NCBI GenBank assembly: GCA_016098155.1 | Contig: JAAAJB010000078.1 | Location: 1 to 64,000, forward strand | DNA length: 64,000 bases | Reading direction: 5' to 3' | From: Actinomortierella ambigua | Lineage: Eukaryota; Mortierellomycota; Mortierellomycetes; Mortierellales; Mortierellaceae | Made by a program: the position numbers and the translations under genes | In this document: in pieces, positions 35,339-45,603 of the stretch | Position numbering within the stretch: position 1 is the first letter of the stretch | Layout: each line of letters begins with the position of its first letter | The notes under the pieces: generated by a model | Seen by the model: the letters and a program-made list of their open reading frames with translations, nothing else | Databases searched by the model: none | What the model was told of the DNA's origin: nothing

Positions 35339-35784
35339 AAGAGGGAGATAGAGAGAGGGGGAGGGAAGGAGGGGAGGGGGGAGAATGAGAATACACAGCA
35401 GCAGAGCAAGTACGTACAGTACATACAGTCGACAAAGACTTCTCCGGAAGAAAACAAGATAGAGAGAATGAGCTCTCTTCTCTTACTCTCTTTCTCTCTC
35501 CGGCGGGGTACACAAAGGACGGGAAGTGGGAAGTGGACGGAAAGTAAGACCGAAAACGGGTCCGTCTCCCCCCAGCCCAAATCTAAGCGTACAACAGCGT
35601 GTGTGATCTGACCGTCCTCAATAAAAGGCGAGGGGGCCTGTCCCTCTTTTCCTGACAGAATCATCATCTTCACCCAATTTCCCCACAGCCATAGCATTCT
35701 CTCTCCAAAGCAGATCATCGCTTCCCTGTAACAACCACCACCACCACCACCACCACCACTACAACAACAACAATCCTCTTACCC
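34905..35784. other. Intergenic region and leader of the alternative oxidase gene
   Basis: No gene. A GA microsatellite lies at 35304-35334. The plus strand has no ATG from 35471 to the start codon at 35785. A TATA-like AATAAAAGG lies near 35620-35628. ACC and ACA repeats lie just before the start. Confidence 0.5.
35304..35334 (+). repeat. (GA)n microsatellite
   Basis: About 15 GA units, followed by interrupted purine sequence to 35380, upstream of the alternative oxidase gene. Confidence 0.9.
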
Positions 35785-36989
35785 ATGACCCTCGCTTTCA
35801 ATTCACAGCTCGGACAGCGATCCTCAAGGCTCCTGCTCCAGCAGGCTCGTCTGCGCTCCACCACCGCCGGCTTTCACCACCTGGCTGCTCGCCCCATCGC
35901 GGCCGTTCCCACGCACGCTGTCCGAACAACCTTCCTTGGCCTGACAGGCGAGCCACCACACGGCCTTCAGCAGCAGAAGCGCGCCTTCTCGCTCTTTGGG
36001 CTGACCTCGTCCGCCGCTGCCGACAAGGGGCCCGAGGCAGTCCACCACGAGATCCCCGACGGGGTCCACCCAGTCCACCCACAACCCATCCGCAAAGAGT
36101 TTATGGGTCCCAAGCGTCTGACAACCGCGGATCTCGAAGCCATCCCTGTCAGGCTGGGCAAGCATCGCGAGCCTGCTGGCCTGAGTGATTGGGTGGCGTA
36201 CCAGGTCGTCAAGTCGCTCCGCATCCCGGTCGACCTATTCTTCCGGACAAAGTATATCCATCGAGTCGTCATGCTCGAGACGGTCGCCGCCGTTCCTGGC
36301 CTTGTTGGTGCGTAAAACCATAAACCTTGTGATGCAAACTCTTTCCCTTTCTCCCCCCACGCCCCACGCCGCTTCTTTTTTGGATAGCCACATATGACTG
36401 ACACTTGTGAGAATTTATTCTTTTTGTTTATTCAATAGGAGGCTTGCTTCGACACTTGCGATCACTGCGACGAATTAAGCACGACGGAGGCTGGATCCAT
36501 CTGTTGTTGCACGAGGCCGAGAACGAGCGTATGCATCTGCTGACATGGATGCGAGTCTCCCAACCGACGCTCTTTGAGCGGTTCCTTGTGACGGCCGTCC
36601 AAGGCGTCTTCTTCAACGTCTTCTTCTTCCTGTACATGGTCTCGAACAAGACCGCCCACCGTGTCGTCGGCTATCTTGAAGAGCAGGCCGTCATCAGTTA
36701 CACGCACATGATTGAGGAGATCGACCGCGGTGTCCTCGACAACGGCCCCGCCCCACAGATGGCCATCGACTACTGGAACCTGTGCCAGGACGCCTCTATC
36801 CGCGACCTGTGCTTGGCCATCCGTGCCGACGAGGCCGCCCATCGCGATACCAACCATTTCTTTGCTGATCGCATCATGATCGGCCAGGAGGATCTGCGCA
36901 AGGATGTGGACGAGGAGCTCAAGGCCAAGGGCATCGGCTCCTCGAACGAAGAAGCTGAAAAAGTATGGTCCAAGGCGAACAAGTACTAA
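35785..36989 (+). CDS. AOX: Mitochondrial alternative oxidase
   Basis: Two exons (35785-36307, 36439-36989) give about 357 aa. The N-terminal 60 residues are Arg/Ser/Ala-rich with few acidic groups, as in a mitochondrial presequence. Diiron ligand motifs are all present: Glu165 in LETVAAVPG, Glu204 and His207 in NERMHLLT, the Glu of LEEQAVISYT, and Glu and His of RADEAAHRDTNH. Known: AOX is a monotopic inner-membrane ubiquinol oxidase that bypasses complexes III and IV and limits ROS. Hydrophobic segments FFNVFFFLYMVS and LRHLRSLRRIKHDGGWIHLLL fit the membrane-binding helices. The single phase-1 intron uses a GTGCGT donor and splits the Gly-Gly after the first ligand motif. The gene is convergent with the chitin deacetylase gene. 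Confidence 0.96.
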
Positions 36990-37244
36990 GTTTTTTTGGA
37001 TCATGCTAAAGAAAAAAAAAAAAAAAAAAAAAAGCTCCCTCCCTTCCCTTCCACGCATGCTCTCTTTCCCCACACACACTGCATTTCGAAACACATATAC
37101 AATTCTGAGACACCTGGCGTGTCACTCCTACCTTGTAACATAATTATAAATTCACGTTAAACTTATGCAAAACTGTGTGCTGAATGTCTGTGCTATTGCT
37201 ATGTGTGGGACAAGGTCTATGTTGAGGTGGTGGTTGCTTATTTT
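36990..37244. other. Convergent 3' flanks (AOX / chitin deacetylase)
   Basis: 255 bp with an A-run at 37012-37033. No canonical AATAAA on either strand; AT-rich near 37140-37160. Confidence 0.5.
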
Positions 37245-37863
37245 TCACACCATTTGAAGGTAGCCAGCGCCAACTGCGACGGCAATGAACAGACCCAAGA
37301 GGGCCGTGGTGGCCTGCTGGTTAGCAGACGACGGGCTGGTGCTCGTGGTGGCATCGGACCGCTTAAAATCGCCCCCATGCTTGCCCCCCGGGGTGCCGTC
37401 GCCGTTTTCGCTACTGCTGGGCTTGAGAACAGCGCCATTGGGGCCCAATTTCGAGCCTCGCTGATAAGGAGATTCATCGGCCAGACACTGGGCCAAGTTC
37501 ATGGGTCGCAGACCGTGCTGGATACCTATGGGAATCAAGCGCTTCGACAGCGAGATGGTCTCTGGCGTAAAGTCGTGTTCGAGCGTGATGGGCCCTGCTG
37601 CATGACCTGATTGGGACTTGATCTGATGCATGCGCGAGAGTGCGCGGTTGAAGGATTGAAACACCACGTCCTCTGAGACGTGGCGTTGTACCACCTGCCA
37701 GTCGTTGGTGTCCCAGCCGGGTGTCCAGATCACCGTCTTGTACCCGAGCTGGCGCAGGATCTCGCGGACGCGGTTATCCACGTCACCTTCAGAGCACAAG
37801 GCGACAGTGATACGAATGTGGGACGGAACAAGCGTCAGTTCAACTGGTCGCAATGTTCTCTCA

Positions 37864-37899
<36 letters not shown>

Positions 37900-38951
37900 A
37901 CTTACCATACGGCGGGCGAATGTATTTGGTCGTCAAACCCGTGGCATCACGAATGATCTTTTCGGTCCACTTGATCTCGGCGACAATCTGCTGGTTGGTG
38001 AGGGTGGTCAGTCCGGCATGGGACCAAGCTATTTTTTTGTCATATTCCAAGGAGTCGTAGGAAGGAGTGCGCGTTGGTATTTTTCTCCATGTCACCATTT
38101 TTCTCACCATATAACGCCATGTGTGCCAATTAGAGTAGAAAGTATCCGAAAAAGGACTTGAGAAAATAGAACTTACTATGCAAGGCAATGTGATGACCCT
38201 GAGCAACCTGCGCGCGTAGAGTCTCGGGATATTCGAGGACGCGACTGCCGACGATGAAGAAAGTGGCGGTGAGCTTACGTTCCTGGAGGTAGCGCATCAT
38301 GGTGGGCGTGTCTTCAGTCGGTCCATCGTCGTAGGTCAGACCCCAGTCATTGGTCTGTGGACAAGTGACAATGTCGTCACGAGCGACACAGCTATCGCAG
38401 GACCACCAGCACGACTTTGGGTCCACTTCGTCGTCTGGAGGACAGTTGGGGAAATGAGGTTCATCGGGCATAGAAGGGGCAACGGAGATTTTTGGCACCT
38501 TGGACCAGTCAATCTCCTTGAGCCATTGTTGGACCTGCGGGGAGTTGACGTCCGGGGTCCGGTCCTTTGGAGGGTACATCTCAGAGGCGATTCCTATGCC
38601 ATTTTTGCTATGGCCGTGTGATGCCCCCTGCAGATGCTGATGGTGATGACCCTTGAGTCTATCACCTTTGGGCTTGCCACCTTTGAGTTTGTCACCTTGG
38701 TCGGGCGTTGACTGCTGCAAGCTGTCTGCAGATTTGTGGTAGATGACACCATGGTACTTGTGCTCGTGCTGCAGCCGAGGGGTGGGTACGGCAACGCCAT
38801 CGTCGGGCTGAAGAGGCGCTGGATTCTCAGCCGGTGTCTGCTGCGCGGCGACAGGCAATATGAAGAGGGTTGCCAAGACTATCACAGCAATAACCCGGTG
38901 TCGACGTTGATGCCTGACGAATGGACGCTTGTAGTCACCCATTCTCATCAT
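37245..38951 (-). CDS. CDA: Chitin deacetylase (NodB/CE4), secreted and probably GPI-anchored
   Basis: Three exons (38951-38177, 38028-37906, 37786-37245) give about 479 aa. A signal peptide (residues 1-38) has a basic N-terminus, then VIAVIVLATLFILPVAAQQ. A His/Lys/Gln-rich spacer follows, and a short Cys cluster (CWWSCDSC) precedes the catalytic domain. The CE4 motifs are all visible: TYDDGP, HTWSH (formed across splice 1), RPPYG (ends at splice 2), DTNDW and LEHD. Known: CE4 enzymes deacetylate chitin to chitosan in the cell wall with a metal bound by the Asp and two His. The C-terminus is Ser/Thr-rich and ends in a hydrophobic tail (ALLGLFIAVAVGAGYLQMV), which fits a GPI signal. Intron 2 holds a 30-nt simple dinucleotide repeat. 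Two further in-frame ATG codons close to the start do not change the reading. Confidence 0.94.
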
Positions 38952-40087
38952 TGAAGGGGGTTGAGTACAATAGCAACGAAGGGTAAGGAGCGAGCAGCCG
39001 AGCGAGACTGGGAGGGTAGAGACTACAGCAAATGTTGATGATCGGCAAGTGGATGGAGAGGTGGGGTGGGGAGAGTGAGAGTGAAAGAATGAGCGAAGGA
39101 TAGAGGGAGCAAAGATGAAAGACCTAACCTGTAAGACAGAGTGTCCATCATCACGAAACACGATTTCAAATGCAGTGTTACCGAACGCGACTTGTTGGTG
39201 GCACAAAGAGTTTGTAGTGAAAGTGCAATGCTCGTGAAAGTGGGAGGCACGGCATCCACGGGGAGATCTGTGTGTGCGTGTGTGCTAGAGAATTATGATA
39301 ACAGAGATAGATAGTGGTTTGTTGGTGGCATCCAGAATATGAGCTGGAACAGTTGAAGGGTCCATGACAACGTTTTGTCTCGTTCGGGTGTTCAGTTCAA
39401 ACAGAGAACAGTGTCTCAGTGGGTATGGCGGGCTGCAGCGGCTGGTAGCCAAGAGTTGTCTCTTCCAACCCAACCCCGCATCAGTTGTCTCTTGTGCCAT
39501 TGAAGCAAGAAAGCTGGCTATTGTTCATGATTGGCCACAAAAAAAAAAAAGATTTCGGTATGGGTACAGCAGTGTGTAAGGATGATGCCACCTCGTCTCC
39601 TGCTGGACATCAGATGATGTTGTGGTGGTGGTGGTGTTGCTGAGCCAAGGCGTTGTGGATAATCAGTCTGCTGTCTTGCCCAGTTGGTGGCTGGCTTGCC
39701 ATTAACCCTATTGTTGTAAGGGAGGGGAGGGGGAGATGGGGTGGTGTTCCCCTCACTCCACTCTCCGCATATGGAATAGTAGATTGAGAATGCGATCGTC
39801 GCGCCACTCTCATCATCCAGCAGATAGTAGGTAACTGCGTGGTTGAGGAAGGGAAGGGAGGAGTCGAGACGAGTCTCATAAAAAGGGCGCGCTTTTGTTT
39901 TTCCTCGATGGGTTGGCTGGAGCCTTGTTCTATGTATGTTCGATGCTACTACGGATGTCGCACGCAGGGTGGGGAGGCAGGCGTGTCCCCCAATTCTTCT
40001 TTAACATGACATGCACCCACACTCTCCCCGAGACAACCGGGGAGGGGGAGAGAGGAGAAGAGAAGGGGTAGAAGAAGAGGGAGGGTT

Positions 40088-40088
<1 letters not shown>

Positions 40089-40124
<36 letters not shown>
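40089..40124 (+). repeat. (CAG)12 trinucleotide repeat in non-coding leader region
   Basis: Twelve uninterrupted CAG units followed by CAACAG units. Not inside a supported reading frame; it would lie in the SREBP leader or promoter. Confidence 0.85.
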
Positions 40125-40137
<13 letters not shown>

Positions 40138-40628
40138 AACAGCAACACACGATTGCCGACCAGACTTGTGAAATACAGCCATCTGATTGGCCAGATCGGC
40201 CCATCAGGCCACCTCGCCCTGCGCTGCAAATAACAATCAGTCTCCTCATCATAGGCCCTTTACAGCAACAGCAGCATCGGCAGCAGAAACAGCACGGCAA
40301 CACTTTGTCCCTGTCCCCATCACTCCTCACCTCACTCAGTCAACTCTTCATAACTGAGCGGGTTGCCAAGGAATTCATTGTTCCCTTTTGATTCCATCAC
40401 CATCACCATCAACCCTATATTGCATTGCATTGCATTGCAGTCCATTCCATTCCATTATCGCCTTCCCTCCCTCTCTCTGTCTCTCTCTCACTCTGTCTCC
40501 CTCTCTCTCTCTGTTCCTGTCTCGCCACTTGTCCAATACCCGGCCTACTTACTGCCTACCGTGCCTTCCATCCCAACCTACACATCACCCGCTCTCCCGA
40601 GTGCCTGACGAGTAAATCGCTTGCCAGT

Positions 40629-40790
40629 GTAGGTGCATGCATGTCCTTTGTTTCCACAATCACTCTTATCCACTCCATTCCACCATTCCACCATTCTACT
40701 ACCACTACCACCACTACCACCACCACCACCACCACCACCACCACCACAATTCCTCCACTTACATACGTTCTTTCTTCCTCCTTCCAACAG
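40629..40790 (+). other. Predicted 5' UTR intron of the SREBP gene
   Basis: The donor GTAGGT at 40629 and the pyrimidine-rich acceptor TTCCAACAG ending at 40790 lie 1 nt before the ATG at 40792. The only two plus-strand ATGs in the preceding 770 nt (40637 and 40641) fall inside this interval, so splicing would remove them. Inferred from consensus only. Confidence 0.5.
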
Positions 40791-40791
40791 C

Positions 40792-41108
40792 ATGTTCCTG
40801 CACGCTGGGAACCCTCTCCTGGGTACTGCCTCGGCAGGTGTCTCTCAGCCGGGGGGTGACCTCCAGGACCTCTTCATGTGCGAGACCTACTTTGACGAGT
40901 ACACCAACACTGGCCCGACTGTTGACAACGATCTTCAGCACCAGCACCAACAGCTCTTGCTCCAGCAGCAGCACCTGCAACAACAGTTGCTTCAGCAACA
41001 TCAGGTGCTTCAACAGCAACAGCAACAACAACAGCAACAGCAGCATCAGCCTCTTCCACCACCACCACTGCCTCTGCAACACCACCACCACCATCCCCAA
41101 CCAACACC

Positions 41109-41142
<34 letters not shown>

Positions 41143-44100
41143 CAACAGCCACAGCAACAACCATCAAACTTTGAGCTGTCATTGCAAGCATTCCTATCTC
41201 TTCAGCAACAACAGCAACAGCTGCAGGCACAGCTGCAGCACCAGTTGCAACAACAACAGCAACAACAGCAACAACAACAGCAGCAACAGTCGCAACTTGC
41301 TGCTCTCCAGTGGGCCTTGGCCAACGCCAACGCCAACGCCAGCGCTGCTGCTGCTGCTGCCGCCGCCGCTGCCGCTGCAACGGGCATCACCACCAAACCT
41401 CCACACTCGTTGCCCTCCCTTACCGCGCTACCTATTGTCAGCAGCAGTGGTCCAGCGCTGTCCGACACGTCGAGCATTTTTGGCTCGCCACCACCCTCGT
41501 CGTCATCCGACCTGATGTCGGCCCTCTCTCCAGGCTCAGATACCCTCATGCTCCCACTGTCGCCTAGCCCTCGGATGGAGGACGACCATGGCCTGTCCCC
41601 ATTGTTGCTGTCGTCCTTGGCTGCCCAGCAAAACGCAGAGAAAAAGCCCGATGTTGCTGCCTTGGAGGATGCCCTGTCCTCTGCAACGACGGCGACCGCC
41701 ACCACCACCACACAGACAAAGCCCAAATCCAGGGCGACGAAGCGGCAATCGCCAGAAATCGAAAACGACGCCGAAATGTCCATCACGACGACTTCCTCAA
41801 CGACAGCCTCGTCCAAGGACAGTCCAAAGCGGACCAAGCGGACAGCATCGACTAAGAAGACCAAGGCCGCTTCATCGGCATCTTCGTCCAAGGCCAAGCA
41901 TGGATCCGACCAGAGCGATCTTGACATGTCTTCGTCATCGTCGTCGTCGTCAACGCCTTCTCCACCGACTCTGGCCCAACAGCTCCCTCCGGGGATTCAT
42001 GGCGCCGACGGCTCGCTGACCCTCTCGTCCTCGACCGCCGGGTTCTTTCCAGCCTTGAATACCACGGCTTCTACCACGAACGCCACCACGCCGACTTCTC
42101 CCGGCATGATCCCGTTTGCTCAGACGACCACCCCATTGTTGCGGATGGTGCCCGGGGTCGGGATGCAGACCACCGCTGTCGCTGGCTTTGATCCAGCAAA
42201 GTTTGCAGCCACCGCTGCTATCGCCACTGGAGGTGTTGTAGGAAGGTCCATGCTCCCGGGCATGGACCCATCATCGACGACGGTCGCTGGTGTAGGTGCA
42301 CCTGGCGTGCCAATCTCTTCTTCACAACCACAACCACAGGCACAGACGCAACCACCACCACAACAACAGCAACAACAGCAAAAGATTGCAATCACACGGC
42401 TCAAGCCTCCACCAACGGCCCATTCATCGAGCACGGCGGTCGCAGCAGCCATGAACCAGGGCTTACAGCCGACGAAGCAGCAAAAGAAGGTGGCGCACAA
42501 CGCGATTGAGCGACGGTACCGAAACAACATCAACGACCGCATCAGTGATCTCAAGAATGTCGTGCCGGCGTTATGCAACATCAAGGCCAAGGATGACAAA
42601 GAAGGAGGAGGAGGCGGTGGCGGTAGTAGTGTCGGAGGCGATCAGGAGAACGACGACGAGGACGACGATGCGGATGGAATCCAACGTGCAACCAAGCTCA
42701 ACAAGGCGACGATCCTACGCAAGGCGACCGAGTACATCATCTGTCTGCAGAAACGCGAGCAAGGGCTCAAGGTCGAGAACCAGGCCCTTCGTGACCTGTT
42801 GACTTCTTTGCCCGGCGGTACAGAGCTGTTGGAACATCATCAGGTCGAATGGGCCAAGGACAGGGAGCAACAGCAGGCAGGCATGACGACAACCGGCGCA
42901 CCAGCGTCTTCGTCGGCCAACGACGAGTCGTCGTCGGAGGACTCGTCCAACGAGCCCTCGACGCCTCCGCCGTCCTCGACCTCGGCCTCGGCCATCGGCA
43001 GTAGCCCCTCGCGTGTGTTGATGGCCGTCTTTATGAGTGTGACCTTCTTTGCCAACCCTGGATCGGACTCGGGCCACCACGGCCTGTACGACGCCGCCGC
43101 TGCGTCCGGTGGGGTGGCACCGTCGTCGATGGTCTTTGGACGCATGGGCTCTCGAGTGCACGATGCGTCGTCGTCGTCCAAGTTGGCTGCGTCGCCCTTG
43201 TCGTCGTCGTCGTCGATATCGTCGTGGGCCGTGGGTCTGGGGAGCCAGGTGCTTGTGTTGGAGCCCTGGGCGATCGTGCGGACAGTGTTGTTCATGGGCT
43301 GTCTGCTCGCGCTCGTGTTCTGGCCCAACGGACGACAACAACGCAGCACTGCCGGTGATGCTCATGGTCATGGTCGTACCCGTCGCCACCACCACCATCA
43401 CCATCGTCGGCTCACACAGTCCAAGATGCCGCGGATCACACGATCGACAACGCCACGCCAGGCGGCCGAGTCGCTGACGCGGGAGCTGCAGGAGCGGGTG
43501 CCGACGTCGACGGTGGGCCTTGTGTTGGCGCTGACGTTGGAACTGTGGCGGTGTCTGTGGATCCGCCTGGGTCTGTACCCGGAGCAGAAGGATCTGCGGC
43601 GGCCGGATGTGTGGGCGCGATTGGTGGAGGTGCAAATGTCTGGAGGAGGAGCAGGAGCAGAACCCGCAGTGATGACGAGGCATGGACGGTTCATGCTGCT
43701 GTACACGATTGTACGGACGTTGGACGAGTACACCAACGCACGCCGGGTCCCGCCCGCTCGAGTCTTTGCCACGGCCGCGCTGGCCTTTTACGTGGCGCTG
43801 CGGACGGCGTGTAAGCCGATCGCGACGCTGGTCGCCCAGCAGTTTTTGGAGAGCGCTCGATGGGCGGCGCGGGTGTATGGCCTTGGCCATGGTGGGTTGA
43901 GTCATCGTGGAGATGGTGGCAGCAGCAGCAGTGATGAAGAGGATGATAGCTCGATGGATGATGATGAGGATGGAGCGGAGAAGGAGCAGGATCGTTGGCT
44001 GGCCCACATGTTGCAGGTCGATGTGGGGTCGGCCGGTTGGAAGAAGAGCGTGTTGGAGATTGAGGCCGTGATGCTGCACCAACAGGACCGGGTCTCGCCC

Positions 44101-45339
44101 GCCGTCGAGGCGTTGCTGCACCAGACCAAGGCCCCAACGTTGGTCGTGGCCCAGACCCATAGCGCCCATCTGCTCCAGATTGCCTATCTCAACTGTCTCT
44201 CTGGTTTGAACCGGCCTGGTACAGGTGGTGCTTCAGTATCGTCGTCTTCAGAGGAGGAGGAAGAAGAGGAGGACAGGGGCCACTTTGAGGCGATTGTGCA
44301 GACGACGCTGCCGGGAAGCCGCACTCACTGGTATGCACTGGTGGGCAAGATCTGCGAGCTGTGGCTGTCAAGGGAGGAGTCTGCAGCGCAGGTGGGCGAT
44401 CGGTTGATGCAGCGAGTGATGGCGATGCACCCACGGCATCATCACCATCCCCAGCAGCAGCAGGTCTCGACCGCACAGGAGCTGTATTTCCAGCGGTGTG
44501 ATCAGATCATTGTCTATTGTCTGCTAGAGTATGCGTACCTGCGCCAGGGCCTTGCCGGACCGAGTGTTCGATGTGGCGAGAAGGCCTGGAAGCTCATGAA
44601 TGAGTTCCAGCGGGCCAAGAACAATAGCAGCTACGACCGTCGTGATGTCGTCGGCCAGCAGCAGCAGCAGGAACGGCTGGCACAAGAGGACGATGAAGGG
44701 CTGATGATGAGTGTGGCCCAGTCGGCGATGAATATGACGGGCTTTGTGGAGATCAAGGCTCGGATTGGGTTGTGGCAAGGCATCGAGGGCCTGACAACGC
44801 CCACCATCCATCAGCAGCAGCAGCAGCATGAGAGCGACCAGCAGCAACAGAGAATGACAAAGGCCCAGATTCTGGAGCATCTCCGGATGACGCTGCTGCC
44901 GTTGACGGTGCACCTGCGGCGTCGTCTGGACGAAGAGTCGACGACGATGACGACATGGCTGTTGACACACAAGCACCTCCTGCAATACCAATACCAGTAC
45001 CAAGGCCAAGGCCTAGGAGGATCTCCGCGTCGGAACAAGAAGCAGTATGTGGATCCCGCGACCAAGACGGTGGTGACGACGACGACGGCCGACCTGGATG
45101 CGCCGTTGCAGTTCCTGATCGATGTCGGCCGTGTCGCCTATGGCGCGTGGGAGGAGGCCTCGGAGGGTTCAGACTCTGGATGCGCGAGTGGGGCGGAAGA
45201 AGAAGAAGAAGAGGAGGAGGAGGACGATGATGGCTGCGAAGAGATGGCAAATAAGGTGTCATCGGCTTCTAGCCTGACAACGAAGAAGGGCGATGCCCAA
45301 AAGGCCTGGGAGCTTTGCCTGATGCTTGGTTCTGCTTAA
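40792..45339 (+). CDS. SRE1: Sterol regulatory element-binding protein-like bHLH membrane transcription factor
   Basis: One exon, about 1515 aa. The N-terminal region holds a short acidic start (DLQDLFMCETYFDEY), several polyQ runs and a poly-Ala run. The bHLH lies at about residues 564-670, with AHNAIERRYRNNINDRISDL carrying the Tyr diagnostic of SREBPs. The loop is expanded by poly-Gly and acidic residues before RATKLNKATILRKATEYIICL. Two hydrophobic segments follow at about 737-757 and 823-845, giving the hairpin topology. A C-terminal regulatory region matches the fungal SREBP C-terminal domain (LTRELQERVPTSTVGLVLAL, LWRCLWIRLGLYP). Known: SREBPs are held in the ER and released by proteolysis when sterol or oxygen is low, then activate ergosterol and hypoxia genes. 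The start is the first ATG after the predicted leader intron. The gene is convergent with the TCP11 gene. Confidence 0.92.
41005..41293 (+). repeat. Series of CAG/CAA tracts coding polyglutamine (SREBP)
   Basis: At least three long Gln runs with mixed CAG and CAA codons, separated by His/Pro- or Leu/Ser-rich spacers. The mixed codons argue for selection on the peptide rather than fresh slippage. Confidence 0.85.
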
Positions 45340-45603
45340 AAAAAAAAAAAAAGCTGCGTGGCGATTCATTGCATTCATTGGAGAGGTTTTGTTTGTTTGT
45401 TTGCTTGTTTGTTTGTTTCTTACTTTCTGTATACACCATCCTTACCCGATCTCTTTTTTTTTCGGAATAACACACCTGCTTAATGTATTTCTTCACCTCA
45501 TTTTTGTTTGATTAAAATCAATAAATGCTCTAACAAGATTTATTGTAAGAGGAAGGGAGAGGGGGGAGGAGTGGAAGGAAGTATGACACACTGTGGTTGG
45601 TTA
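45340..45603. terminator. Convergent 3' ends with facing poly(A) signals
   Basis: A plus-strand AATAAA at 45520-45525 (SREBP) and a minus-strand AATAAA at 45544-45539 (TCP11) are 13 bp apart. The two 3' UTRs would overlap. An A-run lies at 45339-45352 and TTTG repeats at about 45387-45418. Confidence 0.6.

Larger units (their letters stand above)
38952..40791. promoter_or_regulatory. Divergent region upstream of chitin deacetylase and SREBP genes
   Basis: About 1.8 kb without a recognisable gene. It holds a (CAG)12 run at 40089-40124 with CAA-rich continuation, TTGCA and TCCAT pentamer repeats at 40420-40456, CT-rich sequence at 40460-40525, and ACC repeats at 40704-40746. Plus-strand ATG is absent from 40016 to 40636. 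A likely 5' UTR intron lies at 40629-40790. Confidence 0.5.

Noticed and set aside
40637..40792. SREBP start at ATG 40637 or 40641
   Set aside because: Neither is in frame with the SREBP coding sequence, and both fall inside a likely 5' UTR intron.
42715..44169. Minus-strand frame of 484 codons inside the SREBP gene
   Set aside because: Antisense shadow of GC-rich coding sequence; Arg/His/Gln-rich with no domain.
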